A stretch of DNA of 24,642 nucleotides from a virus. This document shows, piece after piece, positions 1 to 6,517 of the stretch. Position numbers and translations under genes: made by a program. The stretch's first letter is position 1. Every line of letters begins with the position of its first letter. Location: positions 1 through 24,642 of the IMG/VR virus record IMGVR_UViG_3300037840_000010; one strand, written 5' to 3'. Under the pieces are notes generated by a model. That model saw only the letters and a list, made by a program, of their open reading frames with translations, was not told the origin of the DNA and searched no databases.

Positions 1-300
1 ACCTCTTTTAGCAAGGAACGTGTTGAATATGAGGCGCAAAAGCTCCCTGTCATAAACGGTCAGAGGTATTGCCGGGTGAATATCCCAGTCACAGTTAGTA
101 ACAGTGAAATTGAAATGGCGCTTTACTTGAACCTTGATCCTGCCGAATATGTCAGGCGCCGCGTTATCATGATTGACAGCATGGCCTATCGGCAAGCCGC
201 CATTCTTGTGAAACGGGACGATTTTACAACGCCTGAAAACGAGTGTTTGTATTCGCGAGGAGAATTCCAAGCGAAGATTCTAACGGAGGCAGACCAATGA
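1..300 (+). CDS. Hypothetical phage protein, 5' truncated by window edge
   Basis: The reading frame is open from the first base to a TGA at 298-300, so at least 99 residues are present and the true start is probably outside the window. An internal GTG at 76 could serve as a start but has no clear ribosome binding site. The visible part is mixed charged and hydrophobic (for example DPAEYVRRRV near the middle), with no membrane segment, signal peptide or motif I recognise. The stop overlaps the ATG of the next gene (ATGA at 297-300), so it belongs to the same operon. Its function is unknown. The open frame and the overlap are seen directly; the claim that it is a longer gene is inference. Confidence 0.6.
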   Translation, partial: TSFSKERVEYEAQKLPVINGQRYCRVNIPVTVSNSEIEMALYLNLDPAEYVRRRVIMIDSMAYRQAAILVKRDDFTTPENECLYSRGEFQAKILTEADQ

Positions 301-920
301 CCAATGAACCCGAAGATAACGGCGAAATGCTCGATACCGACACGCCGGTTCGCCGCCGTGGTCCCTATAAGCCTCGCAATCCGCAGCGCGACGCTCCCCG
401 CAGTGGACCTCGCGTTCATAGATCGGCCAATGGCGAAATCCTCACCCGCTCGCGGCGCGGCGGCCTTGATCCGTTCGTAGTCCCGCTCGGTTTCGAGCCG
501 GAAGGCTTCAAGTATCAGTGGTGCGTGATGGCCTCGTTGGGCAACAAGGATATTGCGCAGGACTTCTACAACGAATTCTATCAGAACGGCTGGCGTCCCG
601 TACCTGCCAAGCGTCATGATGGCCATTGGATGCCCAAAGGCTATGACGGTGCTATCGTGGTGCGCGGTCAAGCTCTGATGGAGCGCCCCGAGGAAATGTG
701 TATCGAAGCCGCGAACGAGGACAAGCGCAACGCAATCCAGCAGATGCGCGACCGTGACGAATCGCTGATGGGTGGCAAGGCGCAGCTTAACAAGGCCATG
801 CGCGACGGATTCGAAATGGGCGGCAAGTATCGCGGGACAGGGGGAAATCTCAAGATGAGTATTGACCCCGCGCTGGATATTCCGATGCCGTCGCACAAGC
901 TCGCCGAACCGGGGGAATAG
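297..920 (+). CDS. Hypothetical phage protein (207 aa) with a family-typical central block
   Basis: ATG at 297 is chosen over an upstream in-frame GTG at 243 because a GGAGG lies about 8 bases upstream and the ATGA overlap links it to the preceding gene. The N-terminal ~45 residues are Arg/Pro-rich and look disordered. A middle block (about residues 60-140) carries FKYQW, GWRPVPAKRH, GYDGAIVVRG and LMERPEEM, followed by a charged helix. I recognise this arrangement (YQW ... GW.PVPA.RH ... LMERP) from memory as a widespread phage protein of unknown function usually encoded near head genes. It lacks catalytic motifs and membrane segments. A virion or assembly role is inference only. Confidence 0.75.
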   Translation: MTNEPEDNGEMLDTDTPVRRRGPYKPRNPQRDAPRSGPRVHRSANGEILTRSRRGGLDPFVVPLGFEPEGFKYQWCVMASLGNKDIAQDFYNEFYQNGWRPVPAKRHDGHWMPKGYDGAIVVRGQALMERPEEMCIEAANEDKRNAIQQMRDRDESLMGGKAQLNKAMRDGFEMGGKYRGTGGNLKMSIDPALDIPMPSHKLAEPGE

Positions 921-922
921 GT

Positions 923-1171
923 ATGGGTCATTCGAGCGAGGCGAGTGCCGAATCGCAGCGCAGTCACCCGAACTCTCGTGTATGGGTTACAAACTTACGG
1001 CAAGCGTATAGTGCATACTGGAATGCCGGAAACCATCGAGAATCACAGGCCGCTTACCATGAGATTCTTTTGTTTGGTGGAAAAGACGGATACCCGCACG
1101 GGCCGGAATGGCGAATCGTAGTTGTTAGATGGCTGCGGCGCGTGGCTGCTTATTTGGATCAAGACAAATGA
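923..1171 (+). CDS. Hypothetical small protein (82 aa)
   Basis: The ATG at 923 is two bases after the previous stop, with GGGGGAA just upstream as a plausible ribosome binding site. The stop overlaps the start of the downstream glycosyltransferase (ATGA at 1168-1171), which argues that it is translated. The sequence is polar at the N-terminus and then rich in aromatic and Arg residues (RQAYSAYWNAG, PEWRIVVVRWLRRVAAYLD). The last ~20 residues could form an amphipathic helix. I do not recognise the family. The evidence that it is real is its position and coupling, not homology. Confidence 0.55.
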   Translation: MGHSSEASAESQRSHPNSRVWVTNLRQAYSAYWNAGNHRESQAAYHEILLFGGKDGYPHGPEWRIVVVRWLRRVAAYLDQDK

Positions 1172-2082
1172 AGCTCTTAATTTCTCTTTCCACGCGCAAC
1201 CGCCCGCAAAAGCTGTTGGAAACGATTCGCATATCAATGGCGAATTGGACCCATCCGAACACGACGCTCACCATCCATGCCGACGCTGACGACTATGCGA
1301 CGCTCGGCATGGTGACCGACACCAAGCTTGATCCGCGTATCAAGGTGAACGTGCAAAAGCGCGAGGACACCATTGCGGCGAAATGGAATCGCTCCATGTC
1401 GGAACCCGCCGACGTGTACGCCATCGCCGCCGACGATGATCCGGTCATCACGCCGGGCTACGACACGAAGATTTTGGAGGCTGCAAAACTGTTTCCCGAC
1501 GGCATCGGCATGGTTTACGGCCATATGTCGAACGTTAGTTTTTCCTCAATTATGTGCCCCACGCGGCGGTGGGTGGAGGTTCTCGGCTATATCGTGCCTG
1601 AGTATTTCCCCTATTGGTTCTGTGACCATTGGATTGACGACATTGGCCGCATGACGAATCGCATCGTTCACGCCGATATTCGCAGCGACCAGCGCGCGGT
1701 GGGAACAACGCAGGAAATGCGCGAACCGGCTTGGTGGGGGACGTGGTTCGATGCCGCAAAGCTGATTCGCCGTGCCGACGCGGACAAGCTTATTGCCGCG
1801 CTTGACGAAACCGAAATGACCAAGGCAAGACTGCGCACGCTCTACATGCGCGTTGAGCATTATTCCAAATGGGTCAACGATAACGTGCGACAGAATTCGC
1901 GAGGCTGGGAATTGACGTTGACGCAATCCTCGAACGATGAACGCTACCGGCGCGTGAGGGATGCGGCCGTGGCGTTGATGCCCAAGATGTTCGAGGGCAT
2001 GGACCCGGCGGAAGCCAAGATGTTCAGCGAAGCGTTGGCACCGCCGTCCACCATTGTTTCGTTTCCACGAGCTTTCGGATAA
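1168..2082 (+). CDS. GT-A fold glycosyltransferase (family 2-like)
   Basis: This 304-residue protein starts LLISLSTRNRP, the beta1 and loop expected of a nucleotide-sugar-binding GT-A fold. A stretch NRSMSEPADVYAIAADDDP follows, with the acidic metal-binding triad DDD at residues 89-91. The acidic patch CDHWIDDIG further on is the kind of site that holds acceptor or catalytic acid residues in GT2 enzymes. No membrane segment is visible, so it is probably cytosolic. It is translationally coupled to the gene before it and is followed 4 bp later by a second glycosyltransferase. Its donor and acceptor cannot be told from sequence. Context with the aminotransferase, cupin and acyltransferase suggests transfer of a modified sugar, to virion proteins or host glycan; that is inference. 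Confidence 0.8.
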   Translation: MKLLISLSTRNRPQKLLETIRISMANWTHPNTTLTIHADADDYATLGMVTDTKLDPRIKVNVQKREDTIAAKWNRSMSEPADVYAIAADDDPVITPGYDTKILEAAKLFPDGIGMVYGHMSNVSFSSIMCPTRRWVEVLGYIVPEYFPYWFCDHWIDDIGRMTNRIVHADIRSDQRAVGTTQEMREPAWWGTWFDAAKLIRRADADKLIAALDETEMTKARLRTLYMRVEHYSKWVNDNVRQNSRGWELTLTQSSNDERYRRVRDAAVALMPKMFEGMDPAEAKMFSEALAPPSTIVSFPRAFG

Positions 2083-2086
2083 TCCC

Positions 2087-3013
2087 ATGCGCAAAGTTTT
2101 TATGTTTGTCCCCGGCTTCGGCCAGATTGTCTCGGCCGCAACCTTCATGACCACGCACGCCATTCAACAGGCGTTCACGTCCAAATCAATTGCCGGCTCG
2201 GTTTCGACTCTGTCGTTTCCCGACATTGCGGAGCTGCGGTCGATGGCGACCACGATCTGGTACGACACCATGCCAGACGTGCAATACATGCTGTTCATTG
2301 ATTCCGACATGGGTTTTGCGCCCGATATGGTTCTCGACATGATGCATTTCGACGAACCATTGGTGGGGGCGATCTATCCGCAGCGTAATCTTCCAACGTC
2401 GTGGGCAGGGTCGGGGACCGGCGACGCGATGACGCAGCGGCGCGGCAATTTCATGGAAGTCGAAGGCGTCGGCATGGGCTGCACCTTGATTCGCCGCGAC
2501 GTGATAACCGCGATGCTGACCAAGTTTCCCGAACTGATCGACGGACGAATCAGCTTGCAGCCGTATTTCAAGATTCTGCAATCGGCAGGGGCGAATCGTT
2601 TGCTCCGTGTATTCGACAAAATGAATATCGAAAGCCGAGGTTGGGTGAGCGAGGATTTGTCGTTCTGCATCCGCTGGCGCATGTGCGGCGGTCAGGTGTG
2701 GGCTGCAGTCGGTTATCGAATCTCCCATGTTGGGCCTTACGACTATGGCGCCTGTTATCTCGAACACGTCACGCAGCAGGAAGCAGTGGCGCAACAGCAG
2801 GCGGCGATGCAAAAAACGATTGAGGATCAGCAGCGGACGGCTGTCGAACAATCGCTGCAAGTGTTTCAACCCGCGCCGGGGGTCCTATACAACTGGACAA
2901 ACGGAGGGTTACTGCCGCAAGTGACAACTACGGTAATCACGCAAGAGGTTGTCGCCATCGCCGAAAAGACCACCAAACGCAAACGCGGCAACGGCAAGCG
3001 CGCGGCGAGATAA
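2087..3013 (+). CDS. Phage-type glycosyltransferase-like protein with DSD motif
   Basis: ATG 2087 (protein beginning MRKVFMFVPG, 308 aa) is preferred to upstream in-frame starts inside the previous gene. The order is a beta-strand start, a segment AELRSMATTIWYD, then YMLFIDSDMGFAPDMV with DSD at residues 72-74, then PLVGAIYPQRN and a later SEDLSFCIR and SHVGPYDYG. This is the familiar arrangement of phage and bacterial GT-A-like proteins: hydrophobic strand, DxD, a 'vggxYp' loop, then an acidic (E/D)D motif and a His. The C-terminal ~70 residues are different: a Gln-rich likely coiled coil (HVTQQEAVAQQQAAM) and a Lys/Arg-rich end (KRKRGNGKRAAR). That tail could bind a virion partner or nucleic acid. 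Activity is not proven; the fold assignment is fairly secure. Confidence 0.78.
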   Translation: MRKVFMFVPGFGQIVSAATFMTTHAIQQAFTSKSIAGSVSTLSFPDIAELRSMATTIWYDTMPDVQYMLFIDSDMGFAPDMVLDMMHFDEPLVGAIYPQRNLPTSWAGSGTGDAMTQRRGNFMEVEGVGMGCTLIRRDVITAMLTKFPELIDGRISLQPYFKILQSAGANRLLRVFDKMNIESRGWVSEDLSFCIRWRMCGGQVWAAVGYRISHVGPYDYGACYLEHVTQQEAVAQQQAAMQKTIEDQQRTAVEQSLQVFQPAPGVLYNWTNGGLLPQVTTTVITQEVVAIAEKTTKRKRGNGKRAAR

Positions 3014-3017
3014 TCCG

Positions 3018-3128
3018 ATGGCGAAGATCATTGATTCCATTAGTGATCTGATTAGTGAAAATGCGCCGCTGATTGCTTTCCTCGCATGTATAGTTGCGAT
3101 GTGTTTTGTGGCATATATGGCTGGATAA
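3018..3128 (+). CDS. Small single-pass membrane peptide (36 aa)
   Basis: ATG at 3018 is four bases after the previous stop and the frame ends at TAA 3126-3128. The peptide has a short polar N-terminus (MAKIIDSISDLISENAP) and one hydrophobic segment (LIAFLACIVAMCFVAYMAG) that reaches the C-terminus, consistent with one membrane span. The junction before it (GATAATCCGATGGC) is nearly repeated at the junction after it (GATAAATCCGATGGC), so the two starts share the same context. It has no recognised family. It could be a small membrane anchor or toxin-like peptide. Because it is so short, coding is supported only by spacing and the repeated start context. Confidence 0.45.
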   Translation: MAKIIDSISDLISENAPLIAFLACIVAMCFVAYMAG

Positions 3129-3133
3129 ATCCG

Positions 3134-3388
3134 ATGGCAATGGATGAACAGCAAGCGAAGGCGCAGGAGGTCCGCAAACTGCTGTTGCCAGGGTTGCGTG
3201 GCATCGCCGACACTCTTGGCATTGGCGACGAAGTCAATCTCATGTGTACGCGCGAGGGCACCATTTCACTTACGGTAACGTCCGCGCGACACAACAATAT
3301 GTTTCCGCTGTTCACCGCGCAGGAAATCAAGGACGACAGCTACAAGACGCATTTCCGCGAGCGCGTTGAAAAGCTATTGAAGGCGTGA
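3134..3388 (+). CDS. Hypothetical small protein with 'LLLPGL' N-terminal motif (84 aa)
   Basis: ATG at 3134 lies five bases after the preceding stop; ATG 3140 (MDEQQ) is an alternative. The first third is a charged helix ending in VRKLLLPGLRGI. The middle is probably beta (MCTREGTISLTVTSAR) and the end is a charged helix (FRERVEKLLKA). The helix-LPGL motif resembles the starts of the 75-aa protein at 5087 (MRELMLPGLMAI) and of the major capsid protein at 9321 (IRSELLPGLFDV), but here the similarity stops after about 12 residues. Its function is unknown. It sits directly upstream of the aminotransferase gene. Confidence 0.6.
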   Translation: MAMDEQQAKAQEVRKLLLPGLRGIADTLGIGDEVNLMCTREGTISLTVTSARHNNMFPLFTAQEIKDDSYKTHFRERVEKLLKA

Positions 3389-3397
3389 CGGTGACCG

Positions 3398-4531
3398 ATG
3401 AACCTCTCACCTTCGCTCCCCTCTCATGAGGCAGCACATTGCTTGGATGTGCCGTTTCTCGATTTGCGGGTAACAGACGCCGAAGAATATCGCGCTTTGC
3501 TTGGGCGCTTCATGCGCGTTTTGGATCACGGCCGCCTCGTCAACGGCCCCGAAGTCCGCGTATTCGAACAAGCCTTCGCCGCCCGCTGCAAACGAAGCTA
3601 CGGCATCGGCGTCGGTTCCGGAATGGACGCCCTCGTGCTGGCCTTGCGCGCGCTCCACATCGGCAAAGGCGACGAGGTCATAGTTCCGGCGCTGTCCTTC
3701 ATCGCGACCGCCAACGCCGTCCGCATGGTGGGCGCGGAGCCGATATTCTGCGACATAGCCGACGACTTGAATATCGACGTGAATCAAATCGAGGATCACA
3801 TCAGTCCCAGAACCAAGGTCATCATGCCGGTGCATTGGGCGGGGCGCATTTGCGATATGTCCGCAATAATCAATATTGCGGATCGACGCGGGCAGTATGT
3901 CGTCGCCGACGCTTCGCAATCCTTCGGCGCTTTGGTGAATGGCTATCCGCAAGGCGCTTGGGGTGACATGGCGTGTTTCAGCATGAACCCCATGAAAACC
4001 CTGGCCGCTCTTGGCGAAGCCGGGATGATCGTCACCAACGACAAAGAGATTTACGAACGCCTCGATCCGTTGCGTTATCAAGGGGTCTGGAACAAGGAAT
4101 ATTGCCACGAACTATCCGGCAATCATCGGCTCGATACCATCCAGGCGGCAATGCTGCTGGTGCGGCTTGATCGCGTCGATGATGTTTTACGAAAGCGCCG
4201 CGAGATTGCGGCGTTCTATGACACGCATCTGGCGGGTGTTGTCGAAGTCCCGCCGCAGGCGCCCTACGAAAAACTCGCATATTACACCTACACCATCCAA
4301 TGCGGCCACCGCAGTAAACTCAAAGCCTATCTGCAAGCCTGCGGCGTCGAAACCAAAATCCAGCATCCGGTTCTGATGCCGAATCAGCCGCTTTACAAAT
4401 CGACCGCCAAGGGCTGCTGGATCAATGCCGAAAAACTGATGAAGCGCGTTCTGTGCATTCCGTGCCATGAGAAGATGACCGACGCGCAGGTATGGCATGT
4501 GGTGAACAGCATCAAGGATTTTTACAAATGA
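3398..4531 (+). CDS. DegT/DnrJ/EryC1/StrS family PLP-dependent sugar aminotransferase
   Basis: This 377-residue protein has the normal length and motif order for the family, which transfers an amino group (usually from glutamate) to a keto nucleotide sugar. Visible motifs are GVGSGMDALVLAL (phosphate-binding, ~residues 71-83), GDEVIVPALSFIATANA, DASQSFGA with the cofactor-ring Asp at 171, and CFSMNPMKTLAALGEAGM with the Schiff-base Lys at 200, then GNHRLDTIQAAML. All key residues are present, so it should be active and cytosolic. It stands in a row with a WbuC-like cupin and a NeuD/PglD-like acyltransferase, so the product is probably acylated next. No nucleotide-sugar dehydratase or epimerase is in the window, so the keto sugar must come from the host or from genes outside. 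Whether it is a 3- or 4-aminotransferase cannot be told. Confidence 0.93.
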   Translation: MNLSPSLPSHEAAHCLDVPFLDLRVTDAEEYRALLGRFMRVLDHGRLVNGPEVRVFEQAFAARCKRSYGIGVGSGMDALVLALRALHIGKGDEVIVPALSFIATANAVRMVGAEPIFCDIADDLNIDVNQIEDHISPRTKVIMPVHWAGRICDMSAIINIADRRGQYVVADASQSFGALVNGYPQGAWGDMACFSMNPMKTLAALGEAGMIVTNDKEIYERLDPLRYQGVWNKEYCHELSGNHRLDTIQAAMLLVRLDRVDDVLRKRREIAAFYDTHLAGVVEVPPQAPYEKLAYYTYTIQCGHRSKLKAYLQACGVETKIQHPVLMPNQPLYKSTAKGCWINAEKLMKRVLCIPCHEKMTDAQVWHVVNSIKDFYK

Positions 4532-4605
4532 AGCGCATCCGAGAATTCTGGCAACGGCTGCGTGATCTTTATTATCTGATGGGGAATCTGGGAAAGTTGC
4601 CATGA
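4528..4605 (+). CDS. 25-codon mini-ORF coupled on both sides
   Basis: The ATG overlaps the aminotransferase stop (ATGA at 4528-4531), and its own TGA overlaps the cupin start (ATGA at 4602-4605). It encodes 25 residues with a basic, aromatic N-terminal helix (MKRIREFWQRLRDLYYLMG). The exact fit between two overlaps explains the otherwise empty gap and suggests that it carries ribosomes from one gene to the next. Whether the peptide has its own function is unknown. It could be a coupling device or a remnant of a longer gene. Confidence 0.5.
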   Translation: MKRIREFWQRLRDLYYLMGNLGKLP

Positions 4606-5087
4606 CCGCCGTATTCCGTAACGCAGGCCCCGTGATCGAAGTGGACGACGCCACTATCGACATGCTGATCGAGGCCGCAGGCGGCGAACCCAAGCGCCGC
4701 GCCAGGCTCAACCTGCACAATTCCGATGACGACCTGTTGCACGAAATGATAATTGCGTTCCGTGGTGATTCGCTCAACATGCCACATCGGCATGTGGGCA
4801 AGAGCGAATCCATGCACGTCATGCGAGGGCGTGTGCTGGTCGTTATGTTCGACGACCAAGGCAACGAAAGCCGCCGTATTATGCTTGGTGACCCTAGCTG
4901 GCACGCGCTCCCTACGGTATTCCGCATGGCCGCCCCGATCTGGCATACCGTTATTCCGCTCGATAACGTCGTAGTAGTTCACGAAACAACCAACGGACCG
5001 TTCATCCCCGGCAAGAACATGGAGATTCCGGAGTGGGCGCCGCCTGAAAATGAACTTGCGGCTTGGATAGAGGGACTGAAAGCATAA
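4602..5087 (+). CDS. WbuC-like cupin-fold metalloprotein
   Basis: This 161-residue protein matches from memory the WbuC group of cupins found in O-antigen loci: RRARLNLHNSDDD near residue 32, a first cupin motif MPHRHVGKSESMHVMRGRV with His62, His64 and Glu69 as likely metal ligands, a strand VVMFDDQGNESRR, then IWHTVIPL with His115, and a late NGPFIP and EWAPPENE. It is expected to be cytosolic and metal-binding. The biochemical role of WbuC proteins is not well defined; association with deoxy- or amino-sugar synthesis is known from gene neighbourhoods. Its place between the aminotransferase and the acyltransferase agrees with that. The stop shares one base with the next start (TAATG at 5085-5089). 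Confidence 0.85.
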   Translation: MTAVFRNAGPVIEVDDATIDMLIEAAGGEPKRRARLNLHNSDDDLLHEMIIAFRGDSLNMPHRHVGKSESMHVMRGRVLVVMFDDQGNESRRIMLGDPSWHALPTVFRMAAPIWHTVIPLDNVVVVHETTNGPFIPGKNMEIPEWAPPENELAAWIEGLKA

Positions 5088-5314
5088 TGCCAGTTTCCTT
5101 GCACCAAATGCGTGAATTGATGCTGCCGGGCTTAATGGCAATTCAATACGAAACGTTGCCGGTCCAATGGGCGACCATCTTTGCCAGCGAGGAAGTCGCT
5201 ATCCCGTCGCTTCCCGTGATTAGTCCTCAGATGGCACTGGCAATGGGTGCTGCTGCCGTTGTGATGAAAAACCCCGAAGTGTCCCGTCGTGGCTTATTTG
5301 GATGGTTCTCATGA
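5087..5314 (+). CDS. Small protein resembling the N-terminus of the phage's own major capsid protein (75 aa)
   Basis: Start ATG 5087 overlaps the cupin stop (TAATG) and the stop overlaps the next gene (ATGA at 5311). The first ~35 residues align with the major capsid protein encoded at 9321: MPVSLHQMRELMLPGL against MPVALANIRSELLPGL, then Y..LP.QW..IF against Y..IP.QW..VF. That gives 14 identities over 32 aligned positions with one two-residue gap. After that the protein diverges into a hydrophobic stretch (PQMALAMGAAAVVM) and ends RRGLFGWFS. The DNA is well diverged, so this is not a recent copy. It may be a capsid N-arm paralogue, an assembly modulator or a relic; no known family gives a function. 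The similarity is read directly from the two translations. Confidence 0.65.
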   Translation: MPVSLHQMRELMLPGLMAIQYETLPVQWATIFASEEVAIPSLPVISPQMALAMGAAAVVMKNPEVSRRGLFGWFS

Positions 5315-5523
5315 CAAAACCTCGTTTGCGCTGGAAGAAATTTGGCCGTGATCTGAGGCAGATGCGTCGGGATTGCGATTGGAGCATTCGGGAAATGGCC
5401 CGCAGAATAAAAATCAATCACTCCACTTATGTTCGGGCTGAAAAAGGCATGACGGTTGAGGCTGCGCATTTCCTGCGAATGTGCTACGGGTGCGATCTTA
5501 ACCCGCTGGATTACGTCCGATGA
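5311..5523 (+). CDS. XRE/Cro-type helix-turn-helix protein (70 aa)
   Basis: The ATG at 5311 overlaps the previous stop. Residues ~12-55 read as a lambda-repressor-like HTH: a first helix (GRDLRQMRRDCD), WSIREMARRIKI for helices 2 and turn, NHSTYVRAEKGM for the recognition helix, then helices 4-5 (VEAAHFLRMCYGCDLNPLDYV). The length is that of a bare DNA-binding domain, with no oligomerisation or peptidase domain. It is coupled (ATGA at 5520) to the acyltransferase gene. Being inside a late cassette rather than an early control region is unusual. It might control the sugar genes or host genes; target sites are not identifiable. Confidence 0.75.
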   Translation: MTKPRLRWKKFGRDLRQMRRDCDWSIREMARRIKINHSTYVRAEKGMTVEAAHFLRMCYGCDLNPLDYVR

Positions 5524-6224
5524 AAATCTTCACAGTCGGCGCCAAAGGCCACGCCCGTTTCTGCCGCCGCACTCTCCTGGGCGATGGCGAGAATTATTCA
5601 CCCTACAAGTTTCCCGTGGTGTTCGACGCCGATCCGGAAACGGTCAAGCCGTGGTCGGCCAGCACGTTGTACCACGATTGGGCGACTGCAGTGAGTCGAG
5701 CGCACGCCGAAGGCTGTACTGGATTTATGGTGGCCATCGGATCGAATGGCAAACGTCGCGCAGAAATTTCGGAGGATTTGGTATCGAGCGGCTTTCAGCC
5801 TGTACCCGTCATTCATCCCACATCCTACGTCAGCCGTTCCTCGATCTTCGGCGATGGAATGCAAATGCTGATTCGCTGCCACATCGGCGAGGAAGTCCGC
5901 ATCGGCAATTGGTGCATGATGCACGGCGCGTCTTTCGTGGAGCATGAAAGCGTGGTCGAGGACGGCGTCACCATCATGGCGGCAGCTTCCATCATGGGAA
6001 GCGCCGTCATCCGCCGCCACGCAACCATCGGCGGCGGTTCAACGATTCTCGGCGTTGAAGTCGGCGAAGGTGCCACGGTCGGCGCGGGGGCGCTGGTGAC
6101 CAAGGACGTGCCGCCGGGAATTACGGTTGTGGGCGTGCCGGCGAAGCCGATGCAGAGAATGCGCGCGGTGCTTAATGAATCGGGGTATGAGCCTGTTGTG
6201 ACGTATCAGCCACTTGCCGAGTAA
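5520..6224 (+). CDS. NeuD/PglD-like sugar O/N-acyltransferase (left-handed beta-helix)
   Basis: This 234-residue protein fits the NeuD/PglD/VioB family in length and order. It has a short Rossmann-like N-terminal part (FTVGAKGHARF, then FMVAIGSNGKRR at ~69-80) that binds the nucleotide sugar, and from ~residue 93 a hexapeptide-repeat left-handed beta-helix (FGDGMQMLI, IGEEVRIGN, VEDGVTIMA, VGEGATVGAGALV) closing with GVPAKPM. The conserved catalytic His is probably His142 in FVEHESV, followed by AAASIMG. The enzyme would transfer an acyl group from acyl-CoA to an amino (or hydroxyl) sugar; pairing with the DegT-type aminotransferase at 3398 favours an amino group, as in the PglE/PglD and PerA/PerB pairs. 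Substrate identity is inference. Confidence 0.9.
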   Translation: MKIFTVGAKGHARFCRRTLLGDGENYSPYKFPVVFDADPETVKPWSASTLYHDWATAVSRAHAEGCTGFMVAIGSNGKRRAEISEDLVSSGFQPVPVIHPTSYVSRSSIFGDGMQMLIRCHIGEEVRIGNWCMMHGASFVEHESVVEDGVTIMAAASIMGSAVIRRHATIGGGSTILGVEVGEGATVGAGALVTKDVPPGITVVGVPAKPMQRMRAVLNESGYEPVVTYQPLAE

Positions 6225-6250
6225 TGACGGAAACACTCGGGGAAAGTCCG

Positions 6251-6508
6251 ATGACTGATTTTGAGACACGCATTTTAGCGGCGATAGGGAAAGAGGGGGG
6301 CGAAATAACTGTCCCCGCACTAGAGTCTCTTTACACGAATCGGCGCGCGGATGCTGTGCGCGTCTCATGGCTTATCCGCCGGGGCTTGATTGAGTGGATC
6401 AGAAACATACGAGGCAGCGCAATATCTGTTCGACTGACCGAGGATGGGCGACTCTTGCACAAAAGCCGGAACAAAACTAGCCCTGGCGAATTAACCCCTC
6501 GCCCATAG
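6251..6508 (+). CDS. Small possible winged-helix protein (85 aa)
   Basis: Two starts are possible: ATG 6224, which overlaps the acyltransferase stop (TAATG), or ATG 6251, which has GGGGAAAG about 8 bases upstream and gives the more natural start MTDFETRIL. The body reads as helix (FETRILAAIGKEGG), helix (VPALESLYT), recognition-type helix (ADAVRVSWLIRRGLIEW) and a beta wing (ISVRLTEDGRLL). This is the pattern of a small winged-helix DNA-binding domain, although no diagnostic motif is present. The C-terminus is polar and Pro-rich. It could be a regulator or a virion-associated DNA protein. Its stop is 9 bases before a strong ribosome binding site for the next gene. Confidence 0.6.
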   Translation: MTDFETRILAAIGKEGGEITVPALESLYTNRRADAVRVSWLIRRGLIEWIRNIRGSAISVRLTEDGRLLHKSRNKTSPGELTPRP

Positions 6509-6517
6509 GAGGCCAAA

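Noticed and set aside
186-896. Long antisense open frame opposite the second gene
   Set aside because: It mirrors the codon pattern of the + strand gene in G+C-rich DNA, has no ribosome binding site or motif, and every supported gene is on the + strand. The same applies to antisense frames at 2186-2869, 3407-4108, 13255-14037 and 16187-16768.
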